Shown here in pieces: positions 23,148 to 32,495 of a DNA stretch of 39,414 nt. Made by a program: the position numbers and the translations under genes. The first letter of the stretch is position 1; the number at the start of each line of letters is the position of its first letter. The notes below the pieces were generated by a model. It was not told where the DNA came from. It saw nothing but the letters and a program-made list of their open reading frames with translations, and did no database searches. Location: contig CAJNOQ010000901.1 in assembly GCA_905250885.1 (NCBI GenBank), forward strand, positions 1 through 39,414, in the 5' to 3' direction. This DNA comes from Didymodactylos carnosus (Eukaryota; Rotifera; Eurotatoria; Philodinida; Philodinidae).

Positions 23148-23990
23148 ACCCCTCCTTAAGGAAATTCAAAAGTTGAGCACTCTTTATTTTTTTCGATTTC
23201 TTTTATACATAGCTGGATAAAGCTCGCCGAGCTGAATCCGAATATGTGTGTTTTAATCTTTCGGATCAAAATTAAAATCGTCAAACTTCTATGTCAAAAA
23301 ACTTTCATTTGTTTTCGAACTTTTTGACCGAGATTTTTGCGCAAAAATGAAAGTTGTCCAAAATTCCTGATACACACATCAATCAATTCACTTACTGATG
23401 CCTATTCCAAATGTGACATCGGTTTTGCAAAAAAAAAAATGGAAGTTTGATGGTGAAAATTGCAAAATACAAGCTAATTTCCTCGTTTTTTGCTACGTAT
23501 TTGAAAAAAATTAATTTCCTCGACAACGGAACAATATTTTCCAAACCCGATGCTCGACTTTTTTCTTGCTATTATGGCCAGCGGAATGATATAATAATAT
23601 TGGCTTCATCTCCTATCTAGAGAAACTTGAAGCTTTTTGCGTCAACATGAACGGAATTTTGGCTATTGGTGAAAAACTAAAAGTTTTTAGATCATATCAC
23701 ACTTGAATAGTATCGAAACACTATTTTTCAGATTCGGTTTTTTACGGAGAACAAGAAGAAAGAGCTTCCAAGGTTCCCAAACACATTGTGTTCGAGTTTT
23801 ACGTTAGTTTTTCAAAATTAAGCTGTTTTTTAAAATTTTAAAGTTTTCAGTTTTTTTAACTTTTCGACATTAAAATATTTATTCGAAAGGTAAAACACGC
23901 ATATCCGGATTCAGTTCGTCGAGCTCTATCCAACTATGTATAAAAGTCGAAAAAAATAAAAAGTGCTCAACTTTTGAATTTCGTTAACCT
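23148..23990. mobile_element. Diverged foldback element, about 120-bp arms
   Basis: The left arm (about 23148-23270) and right arm (about 23870-23990) pair as imperfect inverted repeats. Left blocks are aaattcaaaagttgagcact, tatacatagctggata and gagctgaatccg. Their right-hand partners are agtgctcaacttttgaattt, tatccaactatgtata and cggattcagttcgtcgagct. The interior has no protein-coding frame. Confidence 0.6.
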
Positions 23991-24613
23991 TAACTCTGTA
24001 TAGCGTGCTCGTTAGTTTGCAGTAATTCTTCAGCGTGCAAATATTGTTAAGTGCGTTTTTGATTTTTACGAAGCGTTCAACGTAAAATTCTGAGAAGAAA
24101 ATCGCAAGAACGAGCGGTGTCAAACTTGTAACATTAGTTTTCTCTTAAAACGCTTGCCAGTCGGATGTGTCGAACGTGTGATCATGTCAACAACAGAAAG
24201 AGCTTTCTAGAGTATATGTGCTAAGAATAATCTCAATTCTATCTCATGTGATTATGGTGAAAATTCAGTTTTACTTGTTTATTCTAATCAAATTTTTAGA
24301 CCTTTTACAGAGCAACAGCTAATTTTTAGAAGCTTCTAACTCCCGAACGAAACATTTGTTTGAGATGATACTTGCAGGCTAGCTCTATCTAGACTAGATC
24401 TACATAATACGTGAAGTTCATCAAGGTCTGTCATAATAATTGAGCATCGCCTGTTACAATGCAAACAGAAATCTCGAAACGTAGAGGTTTTCGGACATGC
24501 TGAATCATTGGTGAGGTCGGGTTTACTAGGTCTTGAACTTCATAATGTGATTCTAGAAAACCTAGTTTTGGTGCATTGGGTGCATGTTTTTAAAGAAATC
24601 GGTGGTAGTAGAG

Positions 24614-24735
24614 CCCAAGCGAAAACGACCCAATTTTTCGGATTATTTATCTAGATTCAGCTCCACGTACATCTGGATGCATGTGAAGCTGAATCTAGGT
24701 AAATAACCCAAAAAATTGGGTCGTTTTTGCTTGGG
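24614..24735. mobile_element. 122-bp hairpin MITE with 2-bp AG target duplication
   Basis: A near-perfect hairpin beginning cccaagcgaaaacgacccaa and ending ttgggtcgtttttgcttggg. The surrounding left arm can be compared with the uninterrupted right arm at about 26455-26470, which reads gtagtagagttatttag in reverse complement. The insertion therefore lies exactly after gtagtagag, and the AG at 24612-24613 is duplicated at 24736-24737. Confidence 0.7.
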
Positions 24736-24918
24736 AGTTATTTAGTAAATATGGACATATAACAGAGTACATATTTCTCTATCCCAAACACTTTTTGTTT
24801 ACAAAAACTATAATTTGTTTGAACAACAAGGATTTGTGAAGGTTTTCAAAGATCTTTTATAGCACCCAAGTACAATAACTTAAAACTGTTTTGTCTTTTG
24901 TTTTAAACTTGCTAAACA

Positions 24919-25284
24919 GATGACATCACACATATATAGAACAATACAATGAAATTTTTTCGCGCTTTCGTTCTGCATACCAAGAAATATACAGAAGAAA
25001 TAAAACTACTGAACAATCAATGTACCCCTATAGTACAGAATAATAAAAAATGCTTTTTACGTTATACTAATAACACATTCACTTTCCGTGTTTGAATACG
25101 CCATACGGCGTATGCGGTAGTGAATGTGTTATTAGTATAACGTAAAAAGCATTTTTTATTATTCTGTACTATAGGGGTACATTGATTGTTCAGTAGTTTT
25201 ATTTCTTCTGTATATTTCTTCATATTCAGAACCAAAGCGGCAAAAAATTTCATTCTATTATTCTATACGTGTGTGATGTTCATC
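24919..25284. mobile_element. Near-perfect hairpin element, about 165-bp arms
   Basis: The arms about 24919-25085 and 25116-25284 are inverted repeats. The inner 90 or so bases appear exact (for example gaacaatcaatgtaccccta against taggggtacattgattgttc), while the outer part has scattered mismatches. The 30-nt centre itself contains atacgccatacggcgtat. The whole could extrude as one long cruciform. The minus frame at 25062-25253 is an accident of the repeat. Confidence 0.65.
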
Positions 25285-25571
25285 AGTATTTTTTGGTTAA
25301 GACTTATGACATGCTCAGTGGTAGGATGCTTTTCTTTCAGATTATAAGCAAAACTCTAAAATCACTTCAAGAGTTCACCTGTCGTATTTATTACGTGTGA
25401 TTATTTGCAAAAAAATCACGAACTATATCAAAAATCTTCGAAAAGTTGTCAAAATCCTATTCAAAATCTTTTTTCAAAATTGCTAAAAATTAATTAATCT
25501 TTTAGACCATCGGCAGAACATGTTAAGCAGGAATATATAACACTACTATAACAAATGAGGCATATGGCATT

Positions 25572-26045
25572 CACTAACGAGGGAACTTCCCGAGGTGATA
25601 AATGAAACGAAAAAATGAATGAAAAAATGAAACATCCCTGAGCTCTACACGACCTTTCTTTGCAAAGTTATAGAATTTATAAGGAGAGCCCTAAATTGTT
25701 CATTGTCAGCTCAAAGCTGCTGAGTTTTGAACTGATTAATACCTAAGAAGGAAAAAATTCATTTAGGGCACTTCTTCTAAACTCTATAACTTTGTAAAGG
25801 AGGGTCGTGTAGAGCTGGGGATGTTTCATCTTAATCAGAAATTTGCGGACTACAATCCTGCATTATTAAGAAAGGCTTGGGTTATCCTTTGGGATTTCTG
25901 GAAAACTGGTTTTCCAGAAGGCTGGATGTTCGAAGAGCTATAGGGACGCCCCATGGTCATATTCGGAATCAGCACGGTCGATAACCTATAACCCACTAGA
26001 TGTCAATCAAAGAGCGATTTATCACCTCGGTAGGTTCCCTCATGA
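25572..26045. mobile_element. MITE family A, copy 2
   Basis: The right arm (about 25962-26045) matches the terminal sequence of the copy at 15712-16106: tattcggaatcagcac and cctataacccactaga. The left arm is cut to about 33 bases (25572-25604, gagggaacttcccgaggtgataaat), matching the extreme right end. It also has an internal inverted duplication around gacctttctttgcaaagtta (about 25625-25690 against 25785-25840) which copy 1 has only once. Confidence 0.55.
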
Positions 26046-26605
26046 GTGTAAAAACACTAGATATTTTCTAGAAAACTCTTTAAATCTTCTGAAAGCCTTC
26101 ATGCCTGAGTAAATTTTTTTAATGCTCAGATGCATTAAGGATGGTTTCCTATATGAATGTTTTGATTATTACCGCAAAATTCGTTTACGCAAACATTAAA
26201 TCCATTTGGTGTTGCTGGAAAACCCGTACAAAACCCTAGAGTCATAAGCTGTGATTCTCGCAACCTTAGACACGTAAAGTGTATAGTTTAGCAAGTTTAA
26301 AATAAAAGATAAAACTTTTTTAAGTTATTGTACTTGGGTGCTATAAAAGATCTGTGGAAAACCTTCACAGATGCTGAGGTAAATAATGTTTTTTGTAAAT
26401 AAAAAGCTCTTTGGGTAGAGAAACATGTGCTCTGTTACATGTGCATATTTACTAAATAACTCTACTACCTCCGATTTCTTTAAAAGATGCTCCCAACACC
26501 CGTTCAGGCCAAAATCAGGTTTTTGTAGAATTCCGTTATGTACCTAGCAAAACCGACCTTAGCACTGAATTCAGTATGTCCGGAAACCTTTAAGTTCCAA
26601 GATCT

Positions 26606-28763
26606 GTGGAAGTCACTGTTGGGGTCTATGTGCTGTAAGGTTTTTTGTTCTGTTGGAGATACTTTCATTTGGTTCATTCACCTTTTTATTCTATCAAGAT
26701 CCGCATTGTACGAGTAGAGGAACCAAAAAAACTATAGTCAAAACTTTTCGCAGTGTTTTGTCAAGCATATTCTTTGCTTTGAATTACGGAAGCTACTTTA
26801 ACCATCTCAGTTATATTGTGCAGCGTTAGTCTCTTTTACCATCAGATACCAACAAAAACCGCAGCGAAAAGAAACTTGAAAACGGTGACCTTCGATATTC
26901 TCGTGCAAGTGTGTTCTAGTCTCCACTACTGTATATATCCAGAATATTTCTTTGTATTTTTTACTAGATTTTCATTCTTACCATGGTAAATTGATATAAA
27001 TGAATTAGCCTTTCATGTTAGAGTAAAAGTGAAATTTTTTTAGAAAAGTAACGGATTCACTTATATCGTTAGTTTTCGTTGATGTTGAATCTGTTTTTAG
27101 AACGTTAGGTATATAGAATAAAAAGTAATGAGCATCTTTCTGTTCGATGTAATTTTTGTTTGAAAACGATGTGGATTTCAGATGTATGTCAAATGTGAAG
27201 AAATTTTTGCCCACTTACCATAGAACTGTGTACTGTTAATACATATTTTGCAAGTTTTTATTCATACATCATTTCTTTAACAAAATAACTGCTTTTTTCT
27301 TTTCTATGCAACCTTCATTCGATAAGTTAATAATATTAGGCAAAAAAATGTGTTTTTTTAACCAGTAGGTCTTTTATTGATTCTGGTATAACGGTGGAAC
27401 AACATGATCAACAATATGTAAAGAACAGAAAGGAAAAAAAAATGAAATTCAATGTTAAAATGTGTGACCAAATGAAAAAGAATAGATTTTATCAATTTTA
27501 TCCAACATCCATTCCAACAGTAACAACATTTAAAATATTTTTAAAATAACATTATATATGAATACAGCGTTAACTATTCAGTTAGCTAATGGAGCGCCAG
27601 AATAACAGCATAATCGTACTAGAATGAAAGCTTCTAAACGATCTTTCTGATTTCTAGCTGAAGAGCTTGCATTTTGTATATGAACTTATTTTAGAATTTG
27701 TTTTCGTTTTAAAAATAAGAAACGTTCGATAAAGTACTCCGGTAAACTGAGCCAAATTTCGAATCACACACGTGTTCAAACTCCCCTTCGCCAGTTTTCC
27801 ATTTTTTCCTACCATTCTATAGAGGCCACTTGATATCTTCATTGAAATAATCCATTGCTCTTAGTGGTAACGTCAGTTCTCCTCTAATTCACTCTGTAAA
27901 CCTGTCCGAGTAATTACGAACGACAATGGCAATGTGAGAGGAAATAAAAGAAGCGACATAGAACAAAGCATCTGAACTTACTTTCATTTACATCACTGTT
28001 AAAGCTTATTAGAAAATTAATTTTTTACTTTCAGTTTGTGCTCTTTTATTATTTACCATCTTTATAAAATTGGCGCAATAGTAGAGCTGCGCGATGTTAG
28101 ATTTGAAGTGATGTAACAGATTTTCATTGTTCACTCGCAAAACGAGATCGATTTCCTGCATTCTACATGATGATGATTGACGTTATCAATCGAAAGTCTC
28201 TACAGTGTAAACAAAATGTTAGTTGTCGTTCTCGTGCAAATAATTTTGGCTTATTTTAACTTTGTATCAACAAATGAAATTGGAAGTATTCAACAGAATA
28301 AACAAGGCGGTTATTAAAAAAGAAGAAAAGTATTCAATAGACTCATGTGTAAGATGGTTGTAAATTTCTTTTCCTTCCATCATTATGTGACCACTAAGTA
28401 TCTAATCATGAAAATATCGGATGCACCAAAATGATTGCAACATTCTTTATTTTGCATATATTTTAAGAAGAATTTTAAATATAGTAGGTTGGTAGAACTT
28501 TTCAATAACTACAAAATGGCTGTGTTCTATTTTATTATATTACAAAATATAAAGAACCAAAATTTAAAAACTATTTTTTGGCCTTGGGAGTAGTCGAGAT
28601 CGCATATTTGCCGTATTTCCTTCATATTCTCTTATTTTTTAAAGTATATGGAAAAATGTTCAATATGTTTTTTGCAGAGAATTAAATGACGCAACTTATA
28701 AAAAAGAAATTAAAATTTTCCCAAAACTCTGGCCTCAGATATATGTAAAATAAAGAACGTTAC
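26606..28763. other. Intergenic stretch without a supported gene
   Basis: Two kilobases of AT-rich sequence before the LTR element. Minus frames at 27005-27214 and 27654-27842 show no domain. A 33-codon signal-peptide-like frame at 28216-28317 is listed separately. No inverted repeat stood out. Confidence 0.4.
28216..28317 (+). CDS. Tiny signal-peptide-like ORF (33 aa), doubtful
   Basis: ATG at 28216 opens a frame starting MLVVVLVQIILAYFNFVS, which looks like a secretory signal peptide, followed by TNEIGSIQQNKQGGY and stop. It could be the first exon of a secreted-protein gene now lost, a very short secreted peptide, or chance. No convincing donor splice site follows, and no partner exon is seen before the LTR at 28764. 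Confidence 0.18.
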   Translation: MLVVVLVQIILAYFNFVSTNEIGSIQQNKQGGY

Positions 28764-29191
28764 TGTTAAGTCTAGAGACTTCTTGCACTAGTCCTATGTT
28801 TAGTTCCTTTTCTTTTCTTATTTTCGCACGTATCAAGGCACGGGATTGTCTTCTCACATGTCAAGACACGAGCTTCTCTTTCTTTTTGGACATAGTTCAA
28901 GTAGCAGTCTTTATATCTTCACTGTATTTCAACTCCCTTTAAATGTTTCTCTTTTCTCTTTTCTCTATCTTTAGTATATATAATATACGTTTTTTCAGTT
29001 TTATAGTAGAATGTGTACGAGAGCAGAGAGAGTGTATGTTACGTAAGTGTGTGACATTAACGCAGTTGCTTGTTTTATTATATCATTTTTGATTGATTTC
29101 TCAATATATTACTATCATTAATACTTTGGTTTAAGTATTGTTAGCTATATCAGGGGATCACTGAATCTTTTAAATCTACCACTAGCTAACA
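28764..29191 (+). repeat. 5' LTR (428 bp)
   Basis: It begins TGTTAAGTCTAG and ends CTAGCTAACA, the usual TG...CA form. Inside lie a long pyrimidine tract (about 28946-28972), a TATA-like tagtatatataatata (28973-28988) likely to be the U3 promoter, and two related 12-mers, tcaaggcacggg (28832) and tcaagacacgag (28861), which may be protein-binding sites. It matches 32496-32923 at every base I compared. Confidence 0.9.
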
Positions 29192-29193
29192 AG

Positions 29194-29213
29194 TGGGGGC
29201 CTGGCCGGGGATC
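29194..29213 (+). promoter_or_regulatory. Putative primer binding site of the LTR element
   Basis: This 20-nt stretch starts TGG, two bases after the LTR. Its reverse complement ends in CCA and can be laid out as a tRNA 3' end: a T-loop end GATC, T stem CCCGG, a seven-base acceptor strand, a discriminator base and CCA. The tRNA species is not identified. Confidence 0.55.
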
Positions 29214-30820
29214 ATTGTCCACTTTGTCATATGATGGAAAAGAATATCAAAAATAAAAGGGTGGACAGAATTTCTTTGTTGTTACAAGAATACAATATTA
29301 TTCAAGTTATACATGTAAAGGGTAGACATAATTGTTTACCCGATTATCTCTCGAGAAACCCGACTCACGATGAAGACGAATTAATGAACACTGAATATGG
29401 TCTTGAATTGGCCACTTTTGACCGCCACACGCATAGCGGTGTGGTCGGTGTCATCACCAGGTCTGCAGCTAAAAAACAGGCAGTAACCACAAATGCTGCT
29501 CCGCAAAATGGTGATGACCGCGCGACTCAACATGATTCGATAGATGATTCTGGAAAACCACCGGACAGAGTAATCCCAAATCATTTAGATATTACAAAAT
29601 TAGTGAAAGAGCAACAGGAAGATACAGACATTCAAAGGAAGATTCAAGCGATCCAACAAGCTCCACACAAGCATCCCTATGTGTTAGCAGACGGTATTTT
29701 GTATAAATTATTATCCAGAGATCGTGCCAAAACCAAATTAAAATTAATTTATCTGCCTAAATCAATGGTACAGACCTGTCTTCGCTCTTATCATACTCAT
29801 GCCACAGCCGCTCATTTTTCCGTTCAGCGTACATATGCAAAATTGAAATACAAATATTGGTGGCCACACATGCAACAGTCAGTGGTTGATTACATTAATG
29901 CTTGTGTGGTCTGCAAACAACATAATCACAGCAGACAAAAGAAGCCTGGACTTCTCCATCCTTTACCACCACCATCTGGTCCATTTCAAGTTTTAGGTAT
30001 AGATTACTGTGGTCCATTTTCAACTACACCAACCGGCAACAAATATGTTCTATGTTTAACAGATCATTTTACAAGATGGGTGACAGCTGTTGCTGTCCCT
30101 GACTGCACAGCACAAACAACTGCTGAACACATTTTTAATGATTACATATGCTTTTTCGGTGTTCCAACAGCCATTTTATCCGACAATGGTTCACATTTTC
30201 AGAATCAATTAATGACAGCTTTAACACAAGTCTTAGGACATAATCATATCTACTCCACAGCATACCATCCCCAAACAAATGGAATGATTGAACGTTTCAA
30301 TGCCACCTTCGTGCCACAATTAGCAAAGCTGCAAGATAAACAATCTAATAATTGGGATCTATATTTATCTAGCGTTGTGTTTGCATATAACACTGGTCAA
30401 CATTTTAGTACCGGATACTCGCCCTTCCAGCTATTATTTGGTTGTGATGCCAAATTACCACCCGATGCACCTCCTAAACAGCTTATATTTAACAAACCAA
30501 ATGACTATTTCCAACAATTAACGAACAATCTTAAGACGTATCATCAACATGCACGTCAATTAATGTTACACAATCAGACATTAGCCAAGTTGAGATATGA
30601 TCGTAACCGAACAGATCCACAGTTTCAGAAAGGTCAATTGGTCTTAACGAGGCTTTATGGAAAACAAAATAAATTAGCAGAAAAATTCTCTATAGTTCCA
30701 TCTCGAATTGTTGAAGTTAAACATCCCGTGTATTTAGTAGAAAATGTGGAGACAAAATATCTAGCACGCGTTCACATCAATGATCTTCGTCTCGTGCTAG
30801 AAAGTACTCTACCTTATTAA
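29210..30820 (+). CDS. Truncated pol: RNase H tail plus intact integrase
   Basis: The frame is open from 29210 (DHCPLCHMM, the end of the RNase H domain); the first ATG is 29231, giving 529 residues. After the RNase H end (QEYNIIQVIHVKGRHN...DYLSRNP) comes a linker of about 110 residues. Next is the integrase zinc finger with H188, H195, C225 and C228 (HX6H, CX2C). The catalytic core has D258 (GIDYCGPF), D318 (SDNGSHF) and E354 (GMIERFN), with exact DX35E spacing. The tail (about 440-529) has a GPY/F-like region (GQLVLTRLYG, PVYLVENV). All catalytic residues are present, so integrase could be functional if expressed, but the normal gag-pol start is lost. No chromodomain is seen. Confidence 0.88.
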   Translation, partial: DHCPLCHMMEKNIKNKRVDRISLLLQEYNIIQVIHVKGRHNCLPDYLSRNPTHDEDELMNTEYGLELATFDRHTHSGVVGVITRSAAKKQAVTTNAAPQNGDDRATQHDSIDDSGKPPDRVIPNHLDITKLVKEQQEDTDIQRKIQAIQQAPHKHPYVLADGILYKLLSRDRAKTKLKLIYLPKSMVQTCLRSYHTHATAAHFSVQRTYAKLKYKYWWPHMQQSVVDYINACVVCKQHNHSRQKKPGLLHPLPPPSGPFQVLGIDYCGPFSTTPTGNKYVLCLTDHFTRWVTAVAVPDCTAQTTAEHIFNDYICFFGVPTAILSDNGSHFQNQLMTALTQVLGHNHIYSTAYHPQTNGMIERFNATFVPQLAKLQDKQSNNWDLYLSSVVFAYNTGQHFSTGYSPFQLLFGCDAKLPPDAPPKQLIFNKPNDYFQQLTNNLKTYHQHARQLMLHNQTLAKLRYDRNRTDPQFQKGQLVLTRLYGKQNKLAEKFSIVPSRIVEVKHPVYLVENVETKYLARVHINDLRLVLESTLPY

Positions 30821-31361
30821 TGATGTAGCCTATCGGCATTTCCTGTTTCATCTGCACTATCAAATTACTGTATTCGGATTTCATAACAAATATGAGCATT
30901 AAGTACAATTATAACACACAATTTTATTTACCACCTCACCATCTAATTCTGGTGCTTATGATTTGCACATCGATTTTGCAAGTTTAGTGCATGGCATAAA
31001 TTTGATAACATTGACTGGCCATCAATAGCATCATAACTCATGTCATAGTGTATTAAGTTTCATGGCTATAGACATGCCTCATAATACAGGAAGAGAGCGA
31101 AATTTTTTGAGCATCTTGTTATATCACTAACATTCTTCACAACTATGCTAACGGTTAAGGACGCTTATCAGACTTAATTCTGAAAGTTCATTTTTAAAAA
31201 TCTTTCTTCTAGCCCTATCATGTTACATATGATCACATCGACATTTTTTACTTCAAAAAAACGCCAAGCAAATGACGAATTTAAACATCTTCCCGTATTT
31301 CAGTTGCCGGTAGGGGACCGGGTTTCTGGCCCCACGGATAGTCTTACTGCTTTAGCGTTAA
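30821..31361 (+). other. Untranslated gap between pol and ORF3 of the retroelement
   Basis: About 540 bases with stops in all forward frames. Near its end is the first copy of a GC-rich 32-mer (31305-31336), in a frame reading PVGDRVSGPT. An undetermined base follows at 31362. The frame before the N is offset by one from ORF3 after it, so the join may hide missing sequence. Confidence 0.5.
31305..31336 (+). repeat. GC-rich 32-mer, copy 1
   Basis: Begins tgccggtaggggaccgggtt and ends ctggccccacg, identical to 31942-31973. Both copies can be read in the frame PVGDRVSGPT. It is strikingly GC-rich against its surroundings. Confidence 0.85.
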
Positions 31362-32336
31362 NTCACAAGCACACCGAGGGATGATATCGACGAAGGTGCC
31401 AATGGTGATCATATTGATTGTACATGCAACTTTCGTCCATACAAAGATCCTAGACAAACAACAAGCTGGTCCTTACAAAAAGCCTTTGCTTTAGGATTTG
31501 GTTTGTATCTCAACAAAAAATACACTTGCAGCAATTGGGGCGGCGGTATAGATGTACAACTGAACACCTGGACTTTCCATGATAAAGAAACACGACATCA
31601 ACAAAAATACATTCGGAGAGCACTCGAACAATATGCAATTAATGACGTCATTACAATCTGGTTTATTATGGTACAACAAGCACTCTATGCTTTACGAAAA
31701 ACAACAAGAATACCACCACCATTATCAACAGTAGCTCCGAGACCACCATCACCCGGAATAACTAATGTACAAACAATAGCATTCTATGCTCCCGAAACCG
31801 AACCGGTAACTCCACCTACGGATAATGCATTTAATGAGCCAGTAACAGTTAATATTCCAGCAGAAAGCGAATTCCGAAGGTTATTACCATTAGCACAAAA
31901 TTTCACATGTGCGCTCATTTCCATACCTGATACAGCGGTAGTGCCGGTAGGGGACCGGGTTTCTGGCCCCACGCCTACATCCTCATCGTCATCATTACCT
32001 CGAAGACCACAACAACAGCGAACTTCGACAACATCTCGGGTCTCTGAGCATCACCGCAAAATGAAAAACAAAGTCTCATCTATTAAATACCATAAGAAAG
32101 ATTATCAATTCTCGTTAACCAGAGAAATTTATTATCGATTCACCATGTCTGATATTAAAAAGGTTCTAGCCGGTTTAGGATTGAAAGCAAGAAAACTTCA
32201 GCCTATAGACACAACCCACGGTAAACAATTATTGATTGGCGTTTACTCTCAAGAACAAGTAAACGAATTCGATCTCAAACTTCATGATGGACTATTTACC
32301 CGTGGCCATTATCAGAGACTATATGGACGTGATTAA
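31362..32336 (+). CDS. Retroelement ORF3, unknown function, 5' end uncertain
   Basis: The frame is open from the N at 31362 to TAA at 32336 (the first plausible ATG is internal; a TTG at 31503 is not a likely start). I do not recognise the protein. Features: an N-terminal part with cysteines (CTCNF, YTCSNWGGG) and a short hydrophobic stretch (VITIWFIMVQQALYAL). A Pro/Thr/Ser-rich middle follows, with the GC-rich 32-mer encoding PVGDRVSGPT. The basic C-terminal part reads DYQFSLTREIYYRFTM...HYQRLYGRD. It sits where env-like ORF3 genes sit in some Ty3/gypsy elements, but I see no signal peptide, cleavage site or C-terminal membrane anchor, so an envelope role is not supported. Confidence 0.5.
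   Translation, partial: XTSTPRDDIDEGANGDHIDCTCNFRPYKDPRQTTSWSLQKAFALGFGLYLNKKYTCSNWGGGIDVQLNTWTFHDKETRHQQKYIRRALEQYAINDVITIWFIMVQQALYALRKTTRIPPPLSTVAPRPPSPGITNVQTIAFYAPETEPVTPPTDNAFNEPVTVNIPAESEFRRLLPLAQNFTCALISIPDTAVVPVGDRVSGPTPTSSSSSLPRRPQQQRTSTTSRVSEHHRKMKNKVSSIKYHKKDYQFSLTREIYYRFTMSDIKKVLAGLGLKARKLQPIDTTHGKQLLIGVYSQEQVNEFDLKLHDGLFTRGHYQRLYGRD
31942..31973 (+). repeat. GC-rich 32-mer, copy 2 (inside ORF3)
   Basis: Exact direct copy of 31305-31336, here translated within ORF3 as PVGDRVSGPT between AVV and PTSSSS. Confidence 0.85.
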
Positions 32337-32483
32337 TCATATAACAACATATGATCTGCTTAACTTTTAAGTTAATATCATTTTCTTTCGTTCTTGTTCG
32401 ATTTTGTTCAGTTTTGTTCGTTTGTTTGATTTTGCTTGATTTTGTTGTTCTGACTCCTTTCGGATGGATGATATATCCTTCTC

Positions 32484-32495
32484 GAACGGGGAGGA
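32484..32495 (+). promoter_or_regulatory. Polypurine tract of the LTR element
   Basis: gaacggggagga lies immediately 5' of the 3' LTR start (TGTTAAG), the expected place of the plus-strand primer. Confidence 0.7.

Larger units (their letters stand above)
24475..26605. mobile_element. Large nested foldback complex with about 320-450-bp outer arms
   Basis: The outer left arm (about 24475-24920, including an insertion) and outer right arm (about 26284-26605) are inverted repeats. They share blocks such as gttattgtacttgggtgcta, agatcttttatagcaccca, and the outer ends tttcggacatgctgaat against attcagtatgtccggaaac. Inside the left arm is a 122-bp hairpin insertion. Inside the core lie a hairpin element (24919-25284) and a family A MITE (25572-26045). 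There is no ORF with a recognisable domain. It looks like a non-autonomous element that collected later insertions. Confidence 0.65.

Noticed and set aside
29381..29584. 67-codon minus frame in pol
   Set aside because: Antisense shadow of the truncated pol frame.
31784..31972. 62-codon minus frame in ORF3
   Set aside because: Antisense shadow of ORF3, created partly by the GC-rich repeat.
31503..32336. ORF3 starting at 31503
   Set aside because: The codon at 31503 is TTG; the same frame is open upstream to the N at 31362, so the true start is unknown rather than here.
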